DNA of 64,000 bases from Gracilaria domingensis (Eukaryota > Rhodophyta > Florideophyceae > Gracilariales > Gracilariaceae): positions 123,939 through 187,938 of the forward strand of contig VCMS01000107.1 of assembly GCA_022539475.1 (NCBI GenBank). The letters are read 5' to 3'. Under the pieces are notes generated by a model. It searched no databases. It had not been told where the DNA came from and saw only the letters and a list, made by a program, of their open reading frames with translations. The position numbers and the translations under genes are program-made. Shown piece by piece: positions 28,428 to 39,056 of the stretch. The stretch's first letter is position 1. Every line of letters starts with the position of its first letter.

Positions 28428-31002
28428 TTGCCCTCCCTGAACGTAATGGATAGCTGTCTTGACGACGACGCAATCGTCACGAGCAGCACGTCAAACGATA
28501 CTTCAGATGTCAGCTCCACTTTCCACGTTTCCCCGACACCACCGCTCCCGCCGCTTATCACGAAATGCCGCGACAGTGAAAGCATCCCGACATCCAGCAC
28601 CTCGAGAAGAACATCCGACTTGAGTCCTACCGTTCGTCTCCCCCCTACACCACCTCTTCCACCACCTGGCGCCGCCATCGGCTCAGATCTTGGGCAGACG
28701 CCTAGACTCTGTCATACATACCCTTGCCTTTCTGAGACTGCAGCGAAGCTGTTAGGAAGGCACGTCCCCGACAACACGCTACGCGCGAACAACACAGCCT
28801 TTTTCGCGTTCACCGAATTTGTGATCGAGGCGTTCAATCTATGGATCCCAGAGAAGCAAATTGCTCTCAAGAACAGAAGCACTCCCGCGTGGAAGAAAAA
28901 GAGTTTGCGTGAGAAGCCGTTGGGCTAATATCGATCTATTTGTCTCGAACTGAAGACGGCTTCAGTTTACCGCAAAACACTTCTTTATGGACCGACAAAC
29001 AGCTGCAGCGGCTCAACATCGTACTTATCGAATTTATCGCAACCAGGAAGAGCCAGCGGGAGGACAAGGATCTTAGCCCATCTACGTTGAAGTCGTATGT
29101 CGCAGGGCTTCAGCGTGCGCTGAAGGAAAGGTGGGGATATGATTTGAATCTCTTTAATGGAAGAGTATTCTCAGATCCACAGAAATGCTTAGTCACTGCG
29201 TTGGACAACAAAATTCGCCGGCAGCAAGCCCTCGGACACTGTCGGAAGAGCGATAGCGTCTTGTCCGAGAAGAATATCTACGATCTGTACGCCTCTTTGG
29301 AGCTCTCCATGTCACACCCTCGCGGATATATTACGAGGATAATATGTAATGTTGCAATCATGACTGCGTTCCGCAAAAGCGAGCTTCTGGAACTTCGAGT
29401 ACAGGATGTTACCAAAGTAACAGAAGCAGACGAAATGTTTATTCGCATTGTCGGGAGAATTGGCAGTCCGGACGGAGCTTCAAAGACGCAATCAGGTGGC
29501 CTAGAATGGTTGAATTCAAAGCCGAAGGAGGTCTACATTTGGAATCGTAGCCAACTGAACGGTACAGTGAATGTCTACGCGGAACTGTCAGAATATCTCG
29601 AGTTGGTTAGCAAGATTCACAAACCCCACGAGAAGTTCTTCTGCGCAGTGAACTACAAGGCAAAGCGTGGAAACAATTTCTTCAAGGCACAGAACATTAG
29701 TGACAGCACGATGGTCCGCTATGTCACAGATGCTTTTAAAGCCAACAAAATTGTTGGTGTAGGTGAACGTATGTCTATGACGATGCATGGATTGAGGTCT
29801 ACCGTAATCACGCAACTGTTCAGAGCTGGCTGTTGTGCAAAACCCAGCGATGGGGAAAGACACGCAAAGGCGGTTCAGGCCCTCTCTCAAGAGATGAGCA
29901 CAGCAGTAGAGCGCTCCCACAGGTACGACACGGCAATGCCGGGTGTAAGACCGGGTTCGACCCTTCCCAAGTAATGAAGGGAGCGAACCGGCGAAGGAGG
30001 TTCGCCAGCGGTAGAGAACACACGACACAAGTCGGCAGTAGCGTCACGTGCGTAGCACGCGGTACCCACGAGTGTGGCGATGACACGCGAGATCGGTAAT
30101 AGTCCACGAGAGTGTGTCGAATCACGAACGGTATGCACCGATACACCAAGTAGTGCTACATGTATAACAAGGACAGAAATAAAGAAAACACACGCAAAGT
30201 AAACACGCGAAAGCGGTAGTGGTGTTAATGATGCCGCGAGGCGGATGATGAACCCTGCACAAGGTGTCGAATCTCCGGGAGGAGGATATCGGTCACCAAG
30301 GGTGAAACATCAGAGCCGAACACTCGGTTGTTCCGTTTACTTCCCCAGCACTGGGTGCAGCTCAACCTACTAAGTACTGCAGTAGGTTGGTCCACTGTCA
30401 GTGTAGTACAGCAGATATGCTACAAATATCTACTTCAAATACCCGAATGAATGGGTGCAAACCTCCCACACCTGTGTGACTCACCGGCTAGGCCGTGCAC
30501 CTCATAACACTAATTCTAATATTAAGTATACCCAAGAATGGGTTGATCTCACCAGTTATTCATACTGTGTGCCACCACCTCCCGGCATCGCCGTGCATAT
30601 TATGAATCGCATCAGCGAAGGAGTCCCTCAATCGCGTTGCAATACACTGGCATGGGCGACAGTGTTTCTCTTCGATCTGGGCATCGCGATCCGAGGTCGT
30701 TACAGTCGTATACTAATTTGCGTGGTACGCTCGGAAAGCGTCAGAAGGAAGGTATCTTGGGGAACTTTCAGGAGAATCCTACAAAACGAATGGCCTCTGT
30801 GTCTAAGGGTGACGCTGCGCTCGGTTTTGGTGTACGCGGAAGCGATGAAGTTTTTTCTGAAGATAAGAAGAACTGTGCTAGGAACGAAGTGGTGAACTTG
30901 GTGGAAGGGGAAGCTGTTTCTACTAAGTTTGATGCTGCTGTGCGGGAGCCTGAAGTCATTTCTGCGGAATCATGTACATTTTTCTGGGAATGTCACCATT
31001 AA
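28428..31002 (+). pseudogene. Crypton-like tyrosine recombinase split by a solo LTR
   Basis: A DUF3504/Crypton-type tyrosine recombinase, the transposase of circular-intermediate DNA elements. Segment 1 (28428-28908) is a Ser/Pro/Thr-rich N-terminus. Segment 2 (28956-29830) has the catalytic Arg in MTAFRKSELLELRVQDV and the HGLR motif in MTMHGLRSTVITQLFRAG. Segment 3 (30652-31002) resumes at MGDSVSLRSGHRDPRSLQSY, supplying the GH(R) motif and the nucleophilic Tyr. Between segments 1 and 2 a 47-bp GT-AG piece (28909-28955) would restore the frame if spliced; a frameshift is the alternative. Between 2 and 3 lies an 816-bp solo LTR. Removing it with one CTGGC copy gives LFRAGMGDSVSLRSGHRD in frame. 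The gene looks otherwise undamaged. Confidence 0.82.
29831..30646. mobile_element. 816-bp solo LTR inserted in the recombinase gene
   Basis: Begins TGTTGTGC and ends CAATACA (TG...CA), flanked by the 5-bp target duplication CTGGC (29826-29830 and 30647-30651). No coding content. It is not similar to the copia or gypsy LTRs at 37-52 kb, so it represents another LTR family. Confidence 0.85.
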
Positions 31003-31976
31003 TGTGAACTATGGTGTGGGAGCTGGAAATATCGCGCGCGGGAGAAGCGAGAAGTGATGGGGTTGCGGTGGAGAACCGCTGGCGTCGATTGTCAGTGATA
31101 TCACAAAACTGTCTGTGATATCACAGCGGCGAGCGATAGGCAGTAAGTTTGTGAATAAAACCAAATGCCCCCGACGTAGGTTATCAGACCTGCCCCGTTG
31201 AATGATATCAGATATCAATTCAGGTCTTGAGTGCCAAGCCGTAGTTGTGCAGAATTTTCCAGTGGCACAATCAAGTTCTGAAAAGTTTATGGAAAGCGTT
31301 CGCATTACATTTTGGTAAGCATATACCTCCCGGGAGGTCGACAGCCAGGTCAGCTTGCTGCTAGTTCTCATGGACTTGGGTGGCATGTCGCTGAACTACC
31401 CCCGTCTATAACTGTACGTAAGCGAGAAGTCACTGAGAGAAGATCCTACCAAGGGTTTTCGCGGACGGACTACAAGTTGGGAGACGTAGCCTTTGGCTAC
31501 GAAGTGCTTGTTGCACCTGGCTTTGCCAACTACTATGAAGATTAGGTGAAAAGGACATCGCTCATGGTTTGATGAGTGATTAACGTCGTACGTACGTAGC
31601 GCCTTTCCGTGTCGTGTCTCTTAGTTGACGGTCTTTAGAGGTTGAATGAAAATAGAAAGTATAAGGCGATAAGTATAGATGACAAAACGTTCTGCATTCG
31701 GGGACCTAATACTTTCTCGTCATAACTTTATGTAGTTCGTCTACTGAGTAGTGTCAGTGGCTACGACGTAGAGGAATTATAGCCTGTAATCAAGACCCAA
31801 CGACCTATGATTCATGGGTTACTAGTTCTTCAGCAAACTCACGCTAGAAGCGAAATTAGCACCATAGTTTCCATGAAAGTCGGGGGAAGAGGGTAAGGGT
31901 TCAAAATGATTGGAATGCGTTTGCAACCTCATGAACTGCACACGCAGGGGCCACCAAATCCGCTGATGTATGAGAT
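31003..31976. other. Gene-free stretch downstream of the recombinase
   Basis: Probably the 3' part of the Crypton-like element. Contains paired palindromes TGATATCA (31094-31103 and 31112-31125) and GATATCAGATATC near 31204. No protein-like frame of note. Confidence 0.4.
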
Positions 31977-32202
31977 AGTATGTAGATTAAAATATGGCGC
32001 ATCACCGTCCTGACTGTCTCGATACGTGCGCGACTGAGACAAAGAGCACTGAAGCACGACATGTACAAAGGGGTTTATGGGGAAGAAAGAGTACTTTTCA
32101 GATGAAGGAGGACGAGTGATGAACAAATAATTCTCAAGACGTTAACAGATACCTTGAAATGAACTGTAGCTCAACAGGTTTCAATACAGAAATGCTTGCG
32201 CC

Positions 32203-33147
32203 ATGCTGAAGAACAAACATCCATCTTTTTGGATTCACTATGATGACGGAAAGCAGCATGCATACGGATTAATTGAGGAAAGACAAGGTGGCGTTGACGA
32301 AGAGGGTGATGAACTTCAAATGAGAGGCTTGGTTCCGAAAAACGTAGGATCTGCAGCCTTTGAAATTTGGTACAAGGACGATGGCGTGACAAGAAGCGGA
32401 GTAGTACCCGCGGGCATAAACGTGTGCTCCTACACGACTGAGATTGTTGCGGCAACGACAGCGCTGCAACATCTCTCCGAGGTCAAGAACCAGGTAATAA
32501 GAGTGTTTTTGGACTCCCAGTCTACCGTGGTTATGCTCCAATCAAACATAAGGAGACAACCATCTCATGCTCAACAGCTGGCGTTGATAATTCACTATCT
32601 GAGCATCCAAAATGAAGTTTGGGTGAACTGGATACCGAGCCACTGCGGAATCCCTGAAAAAGAAAAGGTTGGCAATCTTGGGAAAGAGGGTTCAAACTTA
32701 GCAATGTCTGAACAGATTTTTGTTCCGATGGACATGCTCGACGTGAAGATTCTCCTTTTCAGCAGGAAAAGGTCCCTAACGTTGTTGCCAGAGAGCTTTG
32801 AGATCTTTCGGGAACAGGGAGGAGCTCGGAAGGCTGAGATAGTAATGGCGCAATTCTTCACAGGACATGTAACATCACTTCACCCTGTGGCTTTTTACCT
32901 GAACCATAAAACGCTACGATGCACCTGTGGTACGAACGTTAAGAAAGACTGCAGCCATGTAGTCTTACGATGCCCATTATCGAACATGTCTCGACGATTC
33001 CTCCTCGCGGGACAGCCAAACGAAGCTACATCATCCGTGCAGTACCTGATGAGACATAACTCACAGAGCTTTGGCCTTTATAAAGAGAGAAAACCTCCTC
33101 TGAGGCTCTACTGTAGTTTAGGAATAAGAAACTACTGTCCAAAATAA
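32203..33147 (+). pseudogene. LINE 3' fragment: RNase H domain plus zinc knuckle (second copy)
   Basis: Same 314-codon frame as 16145-17089, differing at three residues (for example AYG for AYE). The identical 5' truncation shows the two arose by segmental duplication, not independent retrotransposition. The element ends in an A-rich tail (AATAAAGAAGAAG) about 33150. Confidence 0.8.
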
Positions 33148-33983
33148 AGAAGAAGAAAAATGGCAGATTGGGTGCAAAAGATGATAGACGGTGATTCTGT
33201 AACTTCGACGCTGTGATGGAAGTGACGCGTAAACACGTTTGTCTATCCGCTCGCCAGGATTGTATAACAACTTTTTATTCCTCCTGTTGCTCTTCATCAC
33301 GAGAGATTGTTAGAACGAAGGACATGCAGGAAGAAGTTACAATCACGTTCAAGGATTGTTTCATCCGCTGCAAGATCAGGTTGGTGATTTTCTCTCCAGT
33401 TCTCACCCATTCTGCAGTCGGGTTCCCAAGTTTCCAAGGCACATGTACATTGCGTATCCGTAAAAAGCACATATGTCAATCGCAAAGAAGCATTTCATGA
33501 CGCCGGTCACAATGGCTCTTGTCCGCAATCAAACTTATAACATTGTACAGGGGTAGTTGTACATTTCTGCCAAGCAAATGGGCGAAATGTACTACGAAGC
33601 GCACTGTACCTACAGTCCGCGTGTCCATTCTGGGCGTTATAGTAAGTGTGTGTCAACCTCAGAGTAAAGATCATATACTTCTCCAGCCAATGCATACAAG
33701 AATACCACTTCATATCCCTCCCTCGGTCGTAATCTTTAGTATGAAGACTGCCCTCGTGAGAAGTGTTCCTTCAATGTACTCCATACAAATCCTCAACCTG
33801 TTGCTTTATTCAGGCCATTCATCTTCATACCTCCATCCTCATATCAATCATAGATGAGATTATGAAACGTTATGGTCATAACACTTCCCAATATGACATT
33901 AGCATCCGAAAATGGAATGTAAACAAGCACTCCCCAAGTGTCAGCTTCAAAAACATTTCGACAGCGCTCGTCGGTAACAAAAT

Positions 33984-34055
33984 AGAGCACAATAGCTCAG
34001 TGGGTAACGGCGGCTTCTGTCGGGTGGGCGATGCGGGTTCGACTTCCGCCAGAGG
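33984..34055 (+). other. tRNA-like sequence, copy B
   Basis: Same block as in copies A, C and D, with TAGCTCAGTGGG and GGTTCGACTTCC. Confidence 0.5.
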
Positions 34056-34762
34056 ACTTCAATTCCAAAAGAAGCCGTTGTGAAAGTAATTTGGCTTATC
34101 GCAGCAATCCGAAGTAGTTTGGCTTATCGCAATCAACCAATCACCCCATAAACATTCTTTCTTCTTTCTTTTCTGCTTTTGCCTTCTCCTTTTTGCCTTC
34201 CTTTGCTAGTAATCTTACCCTCTTCGTCCCGACAGCACACATCCATCCCAGAGTACTTGTTCGCATTTTCTCCCACCAAACTTATTCCTATACGATATAA
34301 TCTCTGCTCAACTATTTCACTCCTCGTCGATCGACGACACACCTCCGAGCCTTTATTTCCAGCGGTTTCGTAGCGCTTCATGTCTCTCGTCCTTGCTTCG
34401 CAGCGCTGTGGTCAGAATCAAAGCCGCTCTGGTGCTCATCGTCCCGATGAGCTAGTGCTCATCATCCCGATGGACGCCATAGCCGCGTCTGATGATGATT
34501 ATCGCGCAGCTGAGGCAGCTCGCCCGTGAGTTTGCTTCGCCTTATGAACTTCAAGTACACGTAAATGACTGTACAGAATGGCCATGCACGCTGCAAAAGT
34601 GCGTTTGCCCTTTGATACGGAAGCGTTAGCTAGCCCTCAGATATTTCTTTCGACCTATTTCTTGTCTCAGTTGCTTCCGTTTGTAGTTTGAACGCCACTA
34701 TAGTAACTAAGCCTTGCTCAGCAAATCTTGGTACTTCGCGTTCCCGTCTCCCATGTTTCTAA

Positions 34763-36760
34763 CTACTGCGTCTTTCCAAGTCTACGTTCATTAAGAGTAC
34801 CTGCACAATATCTATCGGCTTTTGCAATCATCGCTGCAAAGAAATCAGAAGCTGTCTCAGTAACAAAATCCAACCATCTTCTCATCGAATTTATCACCCT
34901 CTTGAAAACTTTTGTGTTAGAAACCCTCACCTCCCTCTGCTTCGTTCTTCTGGAAAGCCCCCATCTCCCCCAGCTGACCTCTGATGTCCGATGAAATATT
35001 CTGAATTCGAATTGACTAAGCAGTTGATCTAATTCAGGATGTCGAAGTAGTTCACTAACTTCTCCGCTCAGTGCTTCATGCTTCACCCCATGGTGCAACT
35101 TTGCCAAATCCTTAATGTTCAGTCGCACTGAGTAAAATACTCGGCAGTTCACACTAAACAGATTCTGAACATGAATCAGCAAAACAAAATACCTGGTCGA
35201 GCCGTCTGAGCAAGGATATGCCGCCACTAACAGAGCATATGCCGTAGATGGTAAATTGTTGCGGTAGACGCTCACGATACGCATATGCCCCGTGTACTTC
35301 TCAAGGACGATAGGGGGCGTAACCTTTACAAACCTCCCAGCGCCAGGGACCAATTCTCGGAAACCATGCCAATCGATATAACCTTTTCTCGCACGAACTA
35401 TTGGGTACGGGTACGATATTCGAGTTGGGCCGAGACAAAGCTGCAAAACATTTTCAGCACTCTCGTCATATAAATCACAGCAAGCATTGATAGCTGTCAT
35501 AAAGCCAAGGCTCTCTCTTGACGTGGCATGAAGACATTCTCTGCAGTTGACAGCATGTACCATACTCGATAGGCCATTTCTAGTCATATAGTATGCAAGT
35601 CGGATGAGCTCCTGTGCATCCGCAATGTGATATGTGACTGATTCATCCAAAACCCCAAAATGAATCGCGGCTGCAAGTTTAGTTAGGTTTCGGTTGATCG
35701 ATAAACTATCTCCTACCGTCTTAACGACCTTGGTACGATCTATATTGCTGCCGCAGTAGATGAGCTTGCCAAAAGGTGGTATCCGACCTCCTTTAAGTGA
35801 AAACAAGCATCCCAATGCCCGGTCGCCAAGGAGCTGCTCGCAGCTACACCACATACTGGCCTTGTCGGTCTCGTCTCCTGAGCTTAACCAGGCAACAGGA
35901 AACACAGCATACGGAAGCAATCCGTGAAAAATCCATTTTGGGCGGTCTTTTCCTTTGGAGGCAGCCATCGTCTTGGAATGTGCCCCATCAGTCCAAATAC
36001 GAACGTACTTCGTCCCCAGCGGAGGGTTCTCACGTATGGCGGAAAGAATGTCTTCAAGTTGGGAAATCTGAAACTGATTGGCCTTGAGCAACGTTCCTGA
36101 GTGCTCCACAGTGTGACTGTACGAAACAGCCAAAGTAAGAGTCGCCCAACTTTCATGAATATGGTCAAGATGAAGCGCGTCTGACGTAGAACAGGATTTA
36201 GAACCAAAAACGTTGCATTCTGTTCCATCCGGCATGCGAAAGTTCGAGTAGTATGCCTCTTCTATCGGAATTGTGTTCGAAAAGCCTTCAGCAATAGATT
36301 TGTTGGCTTCGTTCAATGCAAAGAGAGACTGAACCAAATACCAAGCCGCCGAGGCCGTCATATTGTCCCAAGAAACTTGGACTTGATTATGTTTATACAT
36401 CAGCTCGAGATTGTTCGGGTGGATATCTGGCGGCTTTCCTGTCTCCGCACAAGTGTTCTCGTCCGTGATGTCATGAAACGGGTCTCACCCGTCCTTCTCA
36501 TAGTATAACTCTTGCGCAACGTTTCCAAAACGAACACCGCACCAATTCATGGTTACAGGGTTTGTGGCAGATCCCAGGGGAGGTAGATTGAACGTCCCCT
36601 CGTCAGTTGTCGGCCATTGTTCCGTTCCCTGCGAGAGTAAAGAAAGCCATTCTCGCAGAGAATCAATTCTATCATTTGATGATGAGTGAAGTGGCATTGG
36701 GTTTGAAGGATGGCACGAGTGCCTGAAAGAAGAAGAAGAGCATGGGAAGTTTGTTTCCAA
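34763..36760 (-). pseudogene. Second copy of the 665-residue protein, with nonsense codon
   Basis: Same frame as 7377-9374 with scattered substitutions. The codon for Trp after YYEKDG is TGA here (36485-36487), cutting the product to 91 residues; the frame beyond continues undamaged for more than 570 codons. A re-initiated product from the Met at 36400 would be 545 residues. The rest of the frame staying open suggests that the lesion is young. Confidence 0.7.
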
Positions 36761-37471
36761 TGCTAGCAGAATAAGACGGTGTGCTCAAAGAATGCTTTCT
36801 TGGATTCCAAAGAAGTGTTCCTTTAAAGCAACCGAGAGTCCGAGATGTAGGATCTAGTTCTTAATACTGTTCAGAATCCATGGAATGAACGGGGAGGCGT
36901 ACTGTCATAGCTTTGGTACCGTTTTCATCATGACAAAGCGGTAAAACGCCATCATCGCCAAGTTCAAGTAGGAAACTGAGCAGGCGTTTTTGACACATTT
37001 GTAGATCTTAAAGACAGTTGTTACGCAGTAACACTCTCGTTGCACCCTCTATAGCCAAGAAAACGACAGATGGAAACTTTCCGTATTTCCTCTAAAGTGT
37101 CTCTCTGACTCGGAAAGGTTAGCAGGCTGCCAAGTTTTCAAAACTTTGAAAACTTGAAACACGTGTACTCCTGGGCTTGACTCTCCGCTTGAATGCTTAA
37201 ATGCACAGACTGATATAGGATATGAAACGTACCCTATATCCAAACTCAGTACACCCAGTGACCGCATTAGACGTGGCCCACGGTATTTACTGTCATCAAA
37301 AATGAAGTAAAGGTACCTTGATTAGCGTGGGCCACGGCAAAAGCGTTACCACACTATATCGTCTTCAAACAAATTTAGTGTGGGCCACATTATTTACTTT
37401 GAACTCAATTTACGTGGCTAAACTCAGATCGCTGCAACCACTCACTCCGACACAATTTCACTCTCGAAATG

Positions 37472-37566
37472 TGTTATGACGCTTAATTTCCACGTAGCAA
37501 CCCCAATAAATGGGCTTGCCCACCGACCGCCGTCGCCTGGGCGGCCATCGTTTCTGCCTTGTCTCA
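37472..37566 (+). repeat. Left copia LTR (internally deleted)
   Basis: 95 bp, TGTTATGACG...TTGTCTCA. Compared with the right LTR it lacks about 70 bp in the middle. Confidence 0.85.
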
Positions 37567-37774
37567 GGTTATGGGCACCATCACGCTACACCGCCCAAAC
37601 AAAGACAACCGATCGATGTGTGGTACAAGCATTGCTCTCGTGACTTGTGAGCATCGCTCCCGGCCTTACCCACTCACGAGAGCCCAATAGTACCACTATC
37701 AAAACACCAAGGACATTTGGTCCAAAATTTGGCAAAACGTCCAAAAAAAGGTTAACCCGTTAAACATAATTCCC

Positions 37775-38475
37775 ATGGGATCAACATCGAACATACAAGG
37801 CTTGGGACCTATCATGTGTTTCGCAAGGCGATTTACTGAAGATCTCATCAAACTATCTGCTGATAACTTCCACCAATGGTTTGAAAATCTGCAAGATATA
37901 CTTACGGAACACGAGTACACCGAACTCATTGACATTACTTTCCAACCGCGGACACCGAACACAATAAAGCCCTTGCCAGCCTACGGCGCATAGTCACCAA
38001 AAGTGTCACACAAGAAGTCAACCACCTTATCACAGACCCCATGAAATTTTCGGAAACTCCGGCAAACATTGTATCGGTTATAAAGGACACATTAGATTGC
38101 GAAGCCACGTAGAACTCATACAGATTAACGACGCAAGCTATCACACTTCGTCCAACTGGAACAATATCCGAATACATTGAAAATCAAATAGCCATCCGGC
38201 GCAAGCAGATTGTTGCGAACACTCCAGAGATCTCCGAAGAGCGAGTGACAGTCAACTCTATTCTCCAAGGCTTCCTTTACGATGAACGCTTTTCTCAACG
38301 TGCAGCGACAATGATGATTGACAATCCACGACGAGCAATTCCACACGCGAAACACAGTCTGGAGCAATAGGAGAATATTCCAAAACAACAATCTTCTACA
38401 GCCCTCTCACTTGGATCCGAACCTCTAGCCTATTTTGATGTACACGGTCGACATCCTTATCGCCGCCGCCGTAAA
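37775..38475 (+). pseudogene. Copia gag, 5' part
   Basis: Gag-like sequence LSADNFHQWFENLQDIL, then after a frameshift near 37990 TKSVTQEVNHLITDPMKF, and VNSILQGFLYDERFSQRA. In-frame stops at 37991, near 38110 and near 38370. It breaks off in HPYRRRR, where the gypsy element begins, and continues as RRGRGRGRYGG at 48745. Confidence 0.75.
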
Positions 38476-39056
38476 TGTGAGATAGCGCCATTGGGCGAAA
38501 GAGACCTAGAGGCGCCATCCGAGTAAGTTCGTACGAGGGGCGTTAAGTCCCGTGATCCGGTCGGGTATAAGTGTATCGCGTGGAAACGAACGCCAGCACC
38601 GGGCGGTTGTAGGGATACTGGGCGGTTGGGAGCGTCAGGCGCGGTCGAGATACGCGCGTTGAGTCCGAACGGCTTGAAAACCTAGTAATTGTCCCGCACG
38701 GTATAGTATCGCAGGTCTGCTTTAGCAAACTAGTAGTTTTGGACGGTGGTGCTTACCCTTTACTAGTTGGGTGTACGGGAGGAGCGGAGGTGCATAAGTA
38801 GGACCTCGACGCTGGAACTCACCGCGTACAGTCCGAATCGGCATCCTGCCCACGTTGCGAAAATATCCAGAGGTGGAGCGAGTGCCATCTATCTACAACT
38901 ATGCTACGTGTAGTTCCTATCATACAAGTCTGCACGGCGTGCCATCTCCGCACACGTGGGACACCTCTCATGTCCTGCCAGCCTCTGACACACCCCTTCT
39001 TACCTGCCACACCGATCGGTTCAACCACACCACAGCGCTGACCTCACTATACTCCA
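38476..39056 (-). repeat. Gypsy LTR (3' LTR in element orientation)
   Basis: Starts TGTGAGATAGCGCC and ends ACTATACTCCA. Closely similar over its whole length to 48159-48739, differing at scattered bases. Confidence 0.9.

Larger units (their letters stand above)
31977..34125 (+). repeat. Right arm of the 2.1-kb inverted repeat
   Basis: Reverse complement of 15171-17315, nearly identical. It starts at AGTATGTAGATTAAAATATG. The 14.66 kb between the arms carries unrelated mobile elements. Confidence 0.85.
33490..36953 (+). repeat. Dispersed 3.4-kb repeat, copy B
   Basis: Direct repeat of copy A. The left third is nearly identical to inverted copy C instead. It is therefore a mosaic: 31977-34125 belongs with the left inverted arm, about 34130-36953 with copy A. 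It has a 26-bp duplication (GGCTTATCGCAGCAATCCG region) that copy A lacks. The remaining 300 bp to the pogo-like element hold no gene. Confidence 0.8.
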
